6,813 nt of DNA from JAJDGF01 sp031549325 (GTDB lineage: Bacteria > Bacillota > Clostridia > Christensenellales > Aristaeellaceae): positions 1-6,813 of the forward strand of contig JAVBQA010000088.1 in the NCBI GenBank assembly GCA_031549325.1, in the 5' to 3' direction. The number at the start of each line of letters is the position of its first letter. Within the stretch, counting starts at the first letter, position 1. Positions 1 through 6,516 of this stretch are shown here, in pieces. Under the pieces are notes generated by a model. The model searched no databases. It saw nothing but the letters and a program-made list of their open reading frames with translations, and was not told the origin of the DNA. Position numbers and translations under genes: made by a program.

Positions 1-1
1 G

Positions 2-109
2 CAACTGATGACCGAGCTGCAGGCGGTGGGCATTACCGCCATGGGCAGCCTGATGACGATCCCGTCGGTGGCCGCGATCCTGTCCTCCATGATGGGCGGC
101 ATGATGTAA
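2..109 (+). CDS. 3' end of an unrecognised hydrophobic protein (5' truncated)
   Basis: A reading frame enters from the left edge and gives 35 residues before a TAA at 107-109. The tail is rich in Met, Gly, Ala and Ser, with a hydrophobic stretch (about residues 15-30) and a final MMGGMM. It ends 17 bases before a strong hairpin, as a real gene end would, and its codons mostly end in G or C like those of its neighbours. The C-terminal helix could be membrane-associated or amphipathic. I do not recognise the family, and 35 residues are too few to assign a function. Confidence 0.6.
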   Translation, partial: QLMTELQAVGITAMGSLMTIPSVAAILSSMMGGMM

Positions 110-126
110 TCGCCAGTCACAGCGCC

Positions 127-156
127 AGCGCCCCGGTCTACGCCGGGGCGCTTTCC
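127..156 (+). terminator. Hairpin terminator after the first partial gene
   Basis: A perfect 10-bp GC-rich stem (127-136 with 143-152) has a 6-base loop and is followed by a short pyrimidine run (TTCCT). The T-tract is weak, so termination may be incomplete. I see no convincing promoter between this hairpin and the next gene, so read-through could supply its transcript. Confidence 0.65.
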
Positions 157-177
157 TAACGAGCAAGGAGGTTAAAT

Positions 178-447
178 GTGAACGAGAAGCTGTATTCCTT
201 CGACGCGGTGCTTCAGAAGGTGCCGGACATCGACGGCGCGTATGTGGAGTTTCCTCACGATGTAAAGCAGGAATTTGGCAAGGGCCGGGTCAAGGTGCGC
301 GCCACGTTCGACGGCGTTCCCTACGACGGCAGCCTGGTGCGCATGGGCACGCCCTGCCACATCATCGGCGTGCAGAAAGCCATCCGCGCGCAGATCAAAA
401 AGCAGCCGGGCGACACCGTGCGCGTCACCATTCAGGAACGGGCATGA
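178..447 (+). CDS. DUF1905 domain-containing protein
   Basis: This is an 89-residue protein with a GTG start. A near-perfect SD (AAGGAGG, 165-171) lies 6 bases upstream and fixes the start; the ATG two bases earlier is followed at once by TGA. The whole protein matches the DUF1905 pattern: a YVEFP segment (about residues 21-25), a central KVRATFDGVPYDGSL segment (about 38-52), then a conserved Met-Gly, IIGVQKAIR (about 62-70) and GDTVRVTI near the end. DUF1905 is a small beta-rich domain of unknown biochemical role, found alone or fused to other domains. The stop codon overlaps the start of the next gene (ATGA, 444-447), so the two are probably translationally coupled and share an operon. The family assignment is confident; no function is known to me. 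Confidence 0.85.
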   Translation: MNEKLYSFDAVLQKVPDIDGAYVEFPHDVKQEFGKGRVKVRATFDGVPYDGSLVRMGTPCHIIGVQKAIRAQIKKQPGDTVRVTIQERA

Positions 448-2354
448 AACGCATTCGAAACATCGGCATACTGGCCCATGTGGACGCGGGCAAGACCACG
501 CTGTCCGAGCGCCTGCTGACCCGCGCGGGCGCGATCCGGCAGCCGGGCTCGGTGGACGCGGGCACGGCCCACACCGACAAGCTGGCGCTCGAGCGGCGGC
601 GGGGCATCTCGGTGCGCGCCACGGCCGCGCCGCTCGACTGGAAGGGCACGCGCATCAATCTGATTGACACCCCGGGCCACGCCGACTTCGCCTTTGAGGT
701 GGAGCGCAGCCTGTGGGCGCTGGACGGCGCGGTGCTGCTGATCAGCGCGGCCGACGGCGTGCAGCCCCAGGCTGAGCTGCTGTTTCACGCGCTGAGGGAG
801 AGGAGCATCCCCACACTCATTTTCATCAACAAGACCGACCGCGAGGGCGCGGACGTGGGCGCTGCGATCCGTCAGGCCAAGGCGCTGCTCAGCCCGATGG
901 TGGGGCTGTACCGAAGCGACGAACAGCTGCAGGAGGCGCTGGCTGAGCGCGACGAGCGCGCCATGGCGGACTTCCTTTCAGGCGCCGTGTACCCTCGCGC
1001 CAAACTGCTGTCCGAGATCCGCCCTCTGGCGCTTGCCGGGCAAGTGTTTCCGGCGTTTGATGGCTCGGCGCTGAAGGATGAGGGCGTCGAGCCGCTGCTG
1101 GACGCCATCGTGGAGCTGCTGCCGGCCCCGTCCGGCAAGGACGAAGGCCCGCTGTGCGGCGTGGTGTTCGCGGTAGAGCCGGACGACAGCATGGGCCGCG
1201 CGGCCTGCGTGCGGCTATACTCCGGCCAGCTGAAGAACCGGGACAGCGTGCGCATCGCGGATCAGCATCCGAAGATTACCCAGATCCGCGCGCTGTCGCT
1301 TGGCCCAAAGGGCGAGGACATCGGCCAGCTGGGCGCGGGCGAGCTGGGCGTGGTTTACGGTCTGTCGGACGCGCGGGTGGGCCAGGTGCTGGGCGACCCC
1401 TCCCTGTTGCCCCACCGGGTGCAGGCGGGCGAGCTGGGCGCGCCGCTGCTGATGGTAAAGCTGACGCCTCACGATTCCGCCCAGCTGCCCGCGCTTCGGG
1501 CTGCCTTGAGCCTGCTCAGCGCTGAGGATCCGCTGCTGGGCGTCACAGCGCTTCAGGGCGAGCCTCACATCCGCGTGATGGGCGCGATTCAGCTGGAAGT
1601 GTTGCAGGAGCTGGTGCCGCAGCGGTTCGGGATCCCGGTCTCGTTCGGGCCGCCCCGCGTGATTTTCCGGGAGACCATCAGAAAAAGCGCCATGGGCTTT
1701 TACGCCTATACCATGCCAAAACCCTGCTGGGCGGTGCTGAAATTCCAGATCGATCCGCTGCCCAGGGGCAGCGGCGTGGTGTTCGAGTCGGTGGTGCCCG
1801 CCCGCGAGATTCTGCCGCGCTACCAGCACCAAGTGGAGCAGGCGATTCCGCTGGCCATCAAGCAGGGCATGCTGGGCTGGCAGGTGGACGACGTCCGGAT
1901 CACGCTGGTCGCCGGCGAGCACCATCTGGTGCACACCCACCCGCTGGACTTCATCGTGTGCACGCCGATCGCGTTTCTGGACGGCATGCGGCGCGGCGGC
2001 TCGATGCTGCTCGAACCGTATCAGGAGCTGACCATCACCGCGCCGGAATCGCACACCGGACGGCTGATCAGCGAGATTGCCGCCATGAGGGGCGCGATTT
2101 TGCATACGGAAAACCGCGGCTCCATGGTGGTGCTTCGGGCCGAAGCGCCCGTGAGCAGCTCGCTGGACTTCAGCGTGCGGCTGCCCCAGATCACCAGCGG
2201 CCGGGGCGCGCTGTCGGTGCGGCTGTCCGGCTATCGCGACTGCCCCATGGATCCGCCTGCCATCTGCCCGCGCGCGGGCGTGCATCCGCTGGACACCAGC
2301 AAGTACATCCTGGCTTCCCGAAGCGCGCTGGACGGCGCGATCTTCGACCCGTGA
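444..2354 (+). CDS. TetM/TetO/TetW-family ribosomal protection-like GTPase (EF-G-like)
   Basis: At 636 residues this is the usual length for ribosomal protection proteins (TetM is about 639). These are cytoplasmic EF-G paralogs that bind the ribosome and, in true resistance members, dislodge tetracycline. Visible GTPase motifs are G1 AHVDAGKT (11-18), switch I RGIS (53-56), G3 DTPGH (75-79), G4 NKTD (129-132) and G5 SAL (208-210). The beta-barrel domain II starts near residue 235. Domains III-V follow, with HTHPLDF (497-503) in the region of the domain IV tip and a C-terminal LSGYRDCP segment. The tip lacks the SPVST loop of TetM/TetO, so tetracycline protection is uncertain; a chromosomal translation factor of the same fold is equally likely. 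The ATG overlaps the DUF1905 stop, with only a weak AGGA (434-437) as SD, which suggests coupled translation. No attenuator leader like that of tetM is seen. Family confidence is high, resistance function low. Confidence 0.88.
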   Translation: MKRIRNIGILAHVDAGKTTLSERLLTRAGAIRQPGSVDAGTAHTDKLALERRRGISVRATAAPLDWKGTRINLIDTPGHADFAFEVERSLWALDGAVLLISAADGVQPQAELLFHALRERSIPTLIFINKTDREGADVGAAIRQAKALLSPMVGLYRSDEQLQEALAERDERAMADFLSGAVYPRAKLLSEIRPLALAGQVFPAFDGSALKDEGVEPLLDAIVELLPAPSGKDEGPLCGVVFAVEPDDSMGRAACVRLYSGQLKNRDSVRIADQHPKITQIRALSLGPKGEDIGQLGAGELGVVYGLSDARVGQVLGDPSLLPHRVQAGELGAPLLMVKLTPHDSAQLPALRAALSLLSAEDPLLGVTALQGEPHIRVMGAIQLEVLQELVPQRFGIPVSFGPPRVIFRETIRKSAMGFYAYTMPKPCWAVLKFQIDPLPRGSGVVFESVVPAREILPRYQHQVEQAIPLAIKQGMLGWQVDDVRITLVAGEHHLVHTHPLDFIVCTPIAFLDGMRRGGSMLLEPYQELTITAPESHTGRLISEIAAMRGAILHTENRGSMVVLRAEAPVSSSLDFSVRLPQITSGRGALSVRLSGYRDCPMDPPAICPRAGVHPLDTSKYILASRSALDGAIFDP

Positions 2355-2385
2355 TCGCTCCATCCTCGTCGACACGCACGGATTT

Positions 2386-2408
2386 GGGCGCCGCCCGGGT
2401 GCTTTTTT
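2386..2408 (+). terminator. Probable weak terminator after the TetM-like gene
   Basis: A short stem (2388-2392 with 2398-2402, one G-U pair, extendable by two more G-U pairs) has a 5-base loop and is followed directly by six T residues (2403-2408). It lies 32 bases after the stop. The T-tract is good but the stem is short, so it is probably real but leaky. Confidence 0.5.
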
Positions 2409-2433
2409 GAGTCACTTTATACAATCTCCCAGG

Positions 2434-2452
2434 AATTGTGCGAATAACAATG
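2434..2452. promoter_or_regulatory. Lac-operator-like palindrome (candidate repressor site)
   Basis: AATTGT (2434-2439) and ACAAT (2447-2451) form an imperfect inverted repeat. The stretch AATTGTGCGAATAACAAT resembles the E. coli lac operator AATTGTGAGCGGATAACAATT with two central bases missing. It lies about 22 bases upstream of the best -10 element, where the -35 region would be, a plausible place for repression. The resemblance may be chance, and the changed spacing would matter for a LacI-type dimer. Confidence 0.3.
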
Positions 2453-2470
2453 GCTTTTTTTTCGCTTTTG

Positions 2471-2486
2471 TGTTATGATTTATGAT
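2471..2486 (+). promoter_or_regulatory. Candidate extended -10 promoter for the small membrane gene and hppA
   Basis: TGTTATGAT (2471-2479) fits an extended -10 element (TGnTATAAT) with one mismatch. A second TATGAT lies at 2481-2486. An uninterrupted run of eight T residues (2455-2462) upstream could act as an AT-rich enhancing element. No good -35 hexamer is placed 17 bases upstream, which an extended -10 can tolerate. Transcription would begin near 2485 and leave a leader of roughly 55-60 bases. Confidence 0.45.
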
Positions 2487-2528
2487 AGTCTGGGGAGTGT
2501 TTGATAGGTTGACAATTCTAAGTCTATA

Positions 2529-2539
2529 AAGACGGTGAT
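2529..2539 (+). promoter_or_regulatory. Shine-Dalgarno site deciding the GTG start at 2543
   Basis: AAGACGGTGAT matches the anti-SD complement AAGGAGGTGAT at 9 of 11 positions, including an unbroken GGTGAT. It is spaced suitably for the GTG at 2543. An in-frame TAA at 2519-2521 rules out any start further upstream. Confidence 0.5.
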
Positions 2540-2542
2540 TGT

Positions 2543-2953
2543 GTGAACATCTACCCGATAATAAGGGCGCGCCGCCACACAGAGGCAACCGGGAAAAAGC
2601 ACCTGAATAGGTGTTTATTCTTGGTTTTTCTTTATGCCGCGCTGCCGGCCCTGGGTGCGCTGGATGTTGACGAAAACGACCTGTCGGCCTTCGAATCCCT
2701 GCCCGTGATCCAGTCGCCCGCCCAGCCCGACAGCGCTTGGAAACTGATCGCAAGTCCTGTCGAGGCGCGGCCCCTGAGCCTGATCCCGGTCGGCGTTCAG
2801 CCCTCCAGACGGCTGTTGCTTCGCGCGATTCTGCTGTGTATGCTGGGCACAATCGCGATTCGCTTTTTGCTGGTTCCCGTGGGATTGCACGCACCGCCCG
2901 ACCGACCCTTTTGCGCTGCCCCTTATAAAACACAGGAGGGATACATCACATGA
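2543..2953 (+). CDS. Small two-segment membrane protein of unknown family, coupled to hppA
   Basis: This 136-residue protein has a GTG start. The N-terminus is basic (several Arg, Lys and His in residues 8-23). A hydrophobic stretch follows (24-39) ending in ALGAL, which looks like a signal peptide or first membrane helix. Next is a polar, proline-rich, probably external segment (41-88), then a second hydrophobic helix (91-115, with Arg94 and Arg107 inside it) and a short polar tail. Codon choice is GC-ending like its neighbours, supporting real coding. The stop overlaps the hppA start (ATGA, 2950-2953), and the final codons also encode the hppA SD. It lies between the promoter region and hppA, so the two are probably co-transcribed. 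I do not recognise a family. An accessory or regulatory role for the pyrophosphatase is inferred from position only. It could instead be a long leader that happens to be open. Confidence 0.6.
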   Translation: MNIYPIIRARRHTEATGKKHLNRCLFLVFLYAALPALGALDVDENDLSAFESLPVIQSPAQPDSAWKLIASPVEARPLSLIPVGVQPSRRLLLRAILLCMLGTIAIRFLLVPVGLHAPPDRPFCAAPYKTQEGYIT

Positions 2954-5061
2954 TCAGAGTCGACATCATATGGGCGATCATTGCCATCGTGGTCAGCCTG
3001 GGTTCTTTCGTCATCGCGTGGTACTTTTACAAGTGGATCAAGGCGCTGCCCACCGCCAACGCCGAGCTCGAGAACGTTGGCAAGCTGATCAAGGACGGCG
3101 CGTTTGCATTTCTGAAGCGCGAGTACCGCGTGCTGCTGGTCTTTGCGGGCTGCATCAGCGTACTGATTTTGCTGTTCTTCCCTCACCCGTTCTGGACAGC
3201 TTCGGACGGCATGATGACCAACCTGAAGATGATGCTGTCCTATCTGGCCGGCACGGTCATCTCCGCGTTGGCTGGCTGGATCGGCATCTCGACCGCGACG
3301 GTGGCCAACATGAAGGCCGCCTCGGCCGCTCGTGACGGCGTGCCTCCCTCCTTCATGGCGGGCTTCCGCGGCGGCGCCGTGATGGGCATGGCGGTCGTGG
3401 GCAGCTCGCTGTTCGGCACCGCGCTGCTGTACATCCTGTTCCACAGCTTCGATCTTGAGTATGTCGACAACATCGTGCTGGCGTTCAGCTTTGGCGCGTC
3501 GTCGCTGGCGCTGTTTGCCAAGGCAGGCGGCGGCATTTTCACCAAGACCGCCGACATCGCCGCCGACCTGGTCGGCAAGGTTGAGCTGGGCCTGCCAGAA
3601 GACGACCCGCGCAACCCGGCCGTCATCGCCGACAACGTGGGCGACAACGTGGGCGACGTGGCCGGCATGGGCGCCGACCTGTTCGACTCCAACGTGGCCG
3701 CCATCGCCGCCGCGCTGGTCATCGCGCTGCCTCTCGGGCTGGTGGGCCTGATCTTCTGCTTTGGCGCGCTGGGCCTGCTCGCCTCCATGGCGGGCGTTCT
3801 GGTGGCCAAGGTGGGCAAGAACGGCAACATCTCCGCCGCCATCAACAACAACACCTACGTGACCTGCGCCATCTTCGCGGTGCTGACGTTTGTGGCCTGC
3901 GCCATCGGCGGCTACGAGGGCCGCACGTTCTCCGACATGATGCGCCTGTGGGGCGCCACCATGCTGGGCCTGGGCGTTGGCGTGGTCATCGGCCTGGTGT
4001 CCGACTACTTCACAGGCGACGACAAGAAGCCGGTTGACCGCGTGGCGCAGGCTTGCCAGTCGGGCCCGGCGTTCACGATCCTGACCGGCATCTCCTACGG
4101 CTTCCTGTCCTCCTGCCCCTCGCTGATCGGCATCGGCGTGGCGGCGCTCGGTTCCTACTTCCTGTGCCAGCCCATCGGAGACGGCTTTGCCATGATGGGT
4201 ATCGCCTCCGCCAGCCTGGGTATGCTGTCCATCGTGGGCATGATCGTGTCCAACGACGCCTACGGCCCCATCGTGGACAACGCCCGCGGCATGGCGGAAA
4301 TGGGCGGCCTGGGCGAGGAAGTGCTGGAGCGCTGCGACCAGCTTGACTCGGCGGGCAACACCGCCAAGGCCATCACCAAGGGCTTCGCGATCGGCGCGGC
4401 GGGCTTGACGGTCATCTCGCTGCTGGGCGCGTTCCAGAACATCGCCCTCGAGGCAGCGCAGGCGGTCGGCAAGCAGATTGCGTCCGGCTTCGACCTGATG
4501 AACCCGACGGTGTTCTTCGGCGTGCTGGTGGGCGTTTCGATCCCGGCCGTCTTCAGCGCGATGCTGATGATGGGCGTGGACAAGAACGCGCAGCGCATGG
4601 TCAAGGAAATCCACAGGCAGTGGGACTCCATCCCCGGCCTGAAAGAGGGCAGGGATGGCGTGCGCCCCGACTACAACGGCTGCATCGACATCGCCACCAA
4701 GGGCGCGCTCAGAGAGCTGATCCCGGCGGGCCTGGTGGCCATCGTCTCCACGGTGCTCGTGGGCTTCGTCGGCGGCGTGGACGCCATCGGCGGCTTCCTG
4801 ACCGGCAACATCACCAGCGGTCTGCTGATCGCGCTGCTGATGAGCAACGCCGGCGGCCTGTGGGACAACGCCAAGAAGTACATCGAGTCGGGCAACTACG
4901 GCGGCAAGGGCTCTGACGCGCACAAGGCGGCCGTCATCGGCGACACTGTGGGCGATCCCTTCAAGGACACCGCGGGCCCGTCCATCAACACCCAGGTTAC
5001 CGTGGTCTCGCTGGTCTCCTCGCTGGCTGCTTCGCTGTTTGTGATGTACTCGCTGTTCTAA
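2950..5061 (+). CDS. hppA: Membrane-integral ion-pumping pyrophosphatase (mPPase), probably K+-independent
   Basis: At 703 residues with many hydrophobic helices (16 in the family), this enzyme hydrolyses cytoplasmic pyrophosphate and pumps H+ or Na+ outward. The SD AGGAGGG (2934-2940) lies 9 bases before the ATG. Substrate and Mg-binding motifs are intact: K199, D202, D206, K210 and E212 in the DxxADLVGKVE block, EDDPRNP (217-223), DNVGDNVGD (228-236), NDAYGP (435-440), WDNAKKYIE (638-646), GGKGSDAHK (651-659), and D665, D669, K672 and D673 before AGPS. GNTAKA (469-474) has Lys473 where K+-dependent enzymes have Ala, which predicts potassium independence. Two ion-gate residues are unusual: Asp246 in ADLFDS, where the family normally has Glu, and Thr684, where canonical enzymes have Lys (LNILIK becomes INTQVT). 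This fits the divergent, K+-independent H+-pumping branch better than the classical types, but the pumped ion cannot be settled from sequence. Family membership is certain. Confidence 0.97.
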   Translation: MIRVDIIWAIIAIVVSLGSFVIAWYFYKWIKALPTANAELENVGKLIKDGAFAFLKREYRVLLVFAGCISVLILLFFPHPFWTASDGMMTNLKMMLSYLAGTVISALAGWIGISTATVANMKAASAARDGVPPSFMAGFRGGAVMGMAVVGSSLFGTALLYILFHSFDLEYVDNIVLAFSFGASSLALFAKAGGGIFTKTADIAADLVGKVELGLPEDDPRNPAVIADNVGDNVGDVAGMGADLFDSNVAAIAAALVIALPLGLVGLIFCFGALGLLASMAGVLVAKVGKNGNISAAINNNTYVTCAIFAVLTFVACAIGGYEGRTFSDMMRLWGATMLGLGVGVVIGLVSDYFTGDDKKPVDRVAQACQSGPAFTILTGISYGFLSSCPSLIGIGVAALGSYFLCQPIGDGFAMMGIASASLGMLSIVGMIVSNDAYGPIVDNARGMAEMGGLGEEVLERCDQLDSAGNTAKAITKGFAIGAAGLTVISLLGAFQNIALEAAQAVGKQIASGFDLMNPTVFFGVLVGVSIPAVFSAMLMMGVDKNAQRMVKEIHRQWDSIPGLKEGRDGVRPDYNGCIDIATKGALRELIPAGLVAIVSTVLVGFVGGVDAIGGFLTGNITSGLLIALLMSNAGGLWDNAKKYIESGNYGGKGSDAHKAAVIGDTVGDPFKDTAGPSINTQVTVVSLVSSLAASLFVMYSLF

Positions 5062-5068
5062 TCCGGAC

Positions 5069-5103
5069 AATGCGCCCCCGGGCCACAGGTTTGGGGGCGC
5101 ATT
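5069..5103 (+). terminator. Long intercistronic hairpin without a T-tract
   Basis: A perfect 11-bp stem (5069-5079 with 5093-5103) extends through three G-U and two G-C pairs to an ACA loop, about 16 bp in total. It begins 7 bases after the hppA stop. GATGAGAATTTACTAG follows, with no T run. It is therefore a poor intrinsic terminator, and more likely a partial terminator or a structure that protects the upstream mRNA end and adjusts hppA against oadB output. Confidence 0.55.
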
Positions 5104-5136
5104 GATGAGAATTTACTAGCCAAAGGGGGAACCGAC

Positions 5137-6312
5137 TTGGACATTTGGAATCAATTGCTCATCGGATTCACGGGCCAGAAACCCATTGACCTTGCGCAAA
5201 TGCTGTTCATGATGCTGCTGGGCGGCGTGCTGATTTACCTGGCCATCGCCAAAGACTATGAGCCCATGCTGCTGCTGCCCATCGGGTTTGGCGCGATTCT
5301 GGCCAATCTGCCCGGACATGCCGTGCTCACCTACGAAGGCGCGCCCGGTTTCCTGACGATCCTGTACAACGCGGGCATTCTGACTGAGCTGTTTCCGCTG
5401 TTGATCTTCATCGCCGTGGGCGCGATGATTGATTTCTCAGTGCTCTTGAAAAACCCAAAGATGATCTTTTTCGGCGCGGCCGCCCAGTTCGGCATCTTCG
5501 CCACGGCCTGCGCCGCGCTGATGCTGGGCAAGATGTTCCCGAGCCTGGGGATTGACCTGAAAATCGCCTCGGCCATCGGCGTCATCGGCGCGGCGGACGG
5601 CCCGACCTCGATCTTCGTGGCCAGCAAGTTCGCGCCAACCTACCTGGGCGCCATCTCGGTGGCGGCCTATTCCTATATGTCGCTGGTGCCGATCATCCAG
5701 CCCCCGATCATCAGGATGTGCACCACCAGGGAAGAGCGCAAGATCAAGATGTCCTACGACGAGAAGCCGGTCAGCCGGGTGATTCTGATCCTGTTCCCGA
5801 TCATCATCACGCTGGTGTCGGGCTTCATTGCGCCCGTGAGCGTGCCGCTGATCGGCGCGCTGATGTTCGGCAACCTGATCCGCGCCTGCGGCGTGCTGGA
5901 AGGCCTGTCCGGCTTCGCGCAGGATGGCCTGGCCAAGCTGGTCACGCTGCTGCTGGGCATCTCGATCGGCGCTTCCATGAAGTATGACGCCTTCCTGCAG
6001 TGGCAGACGCTGCTGATCATGGGCCTGGGCCTGTTCGCGTTCGTGTTTGACACGGTGGGCGGCATCATGATCGCCAAGCTGTTCAACCTGTTCAGCAGGG
6101 AAAAGGTCAACCCGATGATCGGCGCCGCGGGCATATCGGCGTTCCCGATGAGCTCGCGCATCGTGCATAAGATGGCGCTGAAGGAAGACCCGTACAACTT
6201 TATCCTGATGCAGGCCACCAGCGCGAACGCGTCCGGCCAGCTCGGCTCTGTGGTGGCGGGCGGCATGATTCTGGCGCTGGTGCCGGAACTCATGAAAATG
6301 ATCGGAGGTTAA
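5137..6312 (+). CDS. oadB: Na+-translocating decarboxylase beta subunit (OadB/GcdB/MmdB family)
   Basis: This 391-residue multi-helix membrane protein is typical in length for the family (about 370-435). The beta subunit receives the carboxyl group carried on biotin, releases CO2, and couples this to Na+ export. Seen here: GAADGPTSIF (151-160) with Asp154, the counterpart of the essential Asp203 of Klebsiella OadB; AYSYMSLVPIIQPPI (177-191); DTVGG (305-309); NPMIGAAGISAFPMSSR (325-341); and SANASGQLGS (362-371). The TTG start is supported by AAAGGGGG (5122-5129) 7 bases upstream; the next in-frame Met is residue 22, inside the first helix. It follows hppA after a hairpin and precedes a small gamma-like gene. 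No alpha or biotin-carrier gene is in the window, so the substrate (oxaloacetate, glutaconyl-CoA, methylmalonyl-CoA or other) cannot be told and the symbol is family-level only. Confidence 0.95.
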   Translation: MDIWNQLLIGFTGQKPIDLAQMLFMMLLGGVLIYLAIAKDYEPMLLLPIGFGAILANLPGHAVLTYEGAPGFLTILYNAGILTELFPLLIFIAVGAMIDFSVLLKNPKMIFFGAAAQFGIFATACAALMLGKMFPSLGIDLKIASAIGVIGAADGPTSIFVASKFAPTYLGAISVAAYSYMSLVPIIQPPIIRMCTTREERKIKMSYDEKPVSRVILILFPIIITLVSGFIAPVSVPLIGALMFGNLIRACGVLEGLSGFAQDGLAKLVTLLLGISIGASMKYDAFLQWQTLLIMGLGLFAFVFDTVGGIMIAKLFNLFSREKVNPMIGAAGISAFPMSSRIVHKMALKEDPYNFILMQATSANASGQLGSVVAGGMILALVPELMKMIGG

Positions 6313-6316
6313 TCAG

Positions 6317-6454
6317 ATGACAGATATCACTGCCTCGTTTGTGCTGATGGGCCTCGGCTGGGGCGCCACATTTCTGGCCCTGCTCGCGTTCTACGGCGTG
6401 GTCTCGCTGTTGATGAAGATCATGCCCGAGGACAAGGAATCCGCCGAAGACTAG
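6317..6454 (+). CDS. OadG-related small subunit (45 residues)
   Basis: This ORF begins at ATG 6317 and ends at TAG 6452-6454. Its SD, GGAGG (6304-6308), lies inside the end of oadB 8 bases upstream, and the intergenic gap is 4 bases. The product has one hydrophobic helix (about residues 8-34) with a short external start and an acidic tail (PEDKESAED). This matches the small gamma-type subunits of sodium-pumping decarboxylases, which have one helix and help assemble and stabilise the complex. It lacks the long Pro/Ala-rich tail and the C-terminal histidines of full OadG. The assignment rests on position and topology more than on sequence motifs. It is short enough to be missed by automatic gene calling. 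Confidence 0.8.
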   Translation: MTDITASFVLMGLGWGATFLALLAFYGVVSLLMKIMPEDKESAED

Positions 6455-6462
6455 TCATCCAA

Positions 6463-6504
6463 AAACAAGCGGCCCGAAGCGCTAACGCTTCGGGCCGCTT
6501 GTTT
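6463..6504. terminator. Strong stem-loop terminator of the hppA-oadB-oadG region
   Basis: A perfect 19-bp stem (6463-6481 with 6486-6504) has a CTAA loop, with AAAAAC on its left and GTTTCT on its right. It lies 8 bases after the oadG-like stop. The symmetrical A and T flanks mean it could stop transcription from both sides. Confidence 0.9.
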
Positions 6505-6516
6505 CTATCCGCTTTG

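Noticed and set aside
1215..2375. A 386-codon open frame on the - strand within the TetM-like gene
   Set aside because: It has low-complexity Arg/His/Gln composition and lies opposite a clearly conserved GTPase gene, so it is a codon-bias shadow.
2509..2530. TTGACA (2509-2514) with TATAAA (2525-2530) as a sigma-70 promoter
   Set aside because: The spacer is only 10 bases, too short for a functional pair, and no -10-like hexamer lies 16-18 bases after the TTGACA.
2924..2929. TATAAA just before hppA as a private -10 element
   Set aside because: Transcription would begin inside the hppA SD, and no -35 hexamer lies at the right distance.
2412..2933. A 173-codon - strand frame opposite the small membrane gene
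   Set aside because: It crosses the AT-rich promoter region and has Arg/Pro/Ser-rich composition and no domain. The + strand frame has an SD and overlaps hppA in operon style.
2923..5070. A 715-codon open frame on the - strand covering all of hppA
   Set aside because: It is a by-product of GC-ending codons in hppA. The predicted protein is His-, Asp-, Arg- and Gln-rich with no domain, and the + strand carries every mPPase motif.
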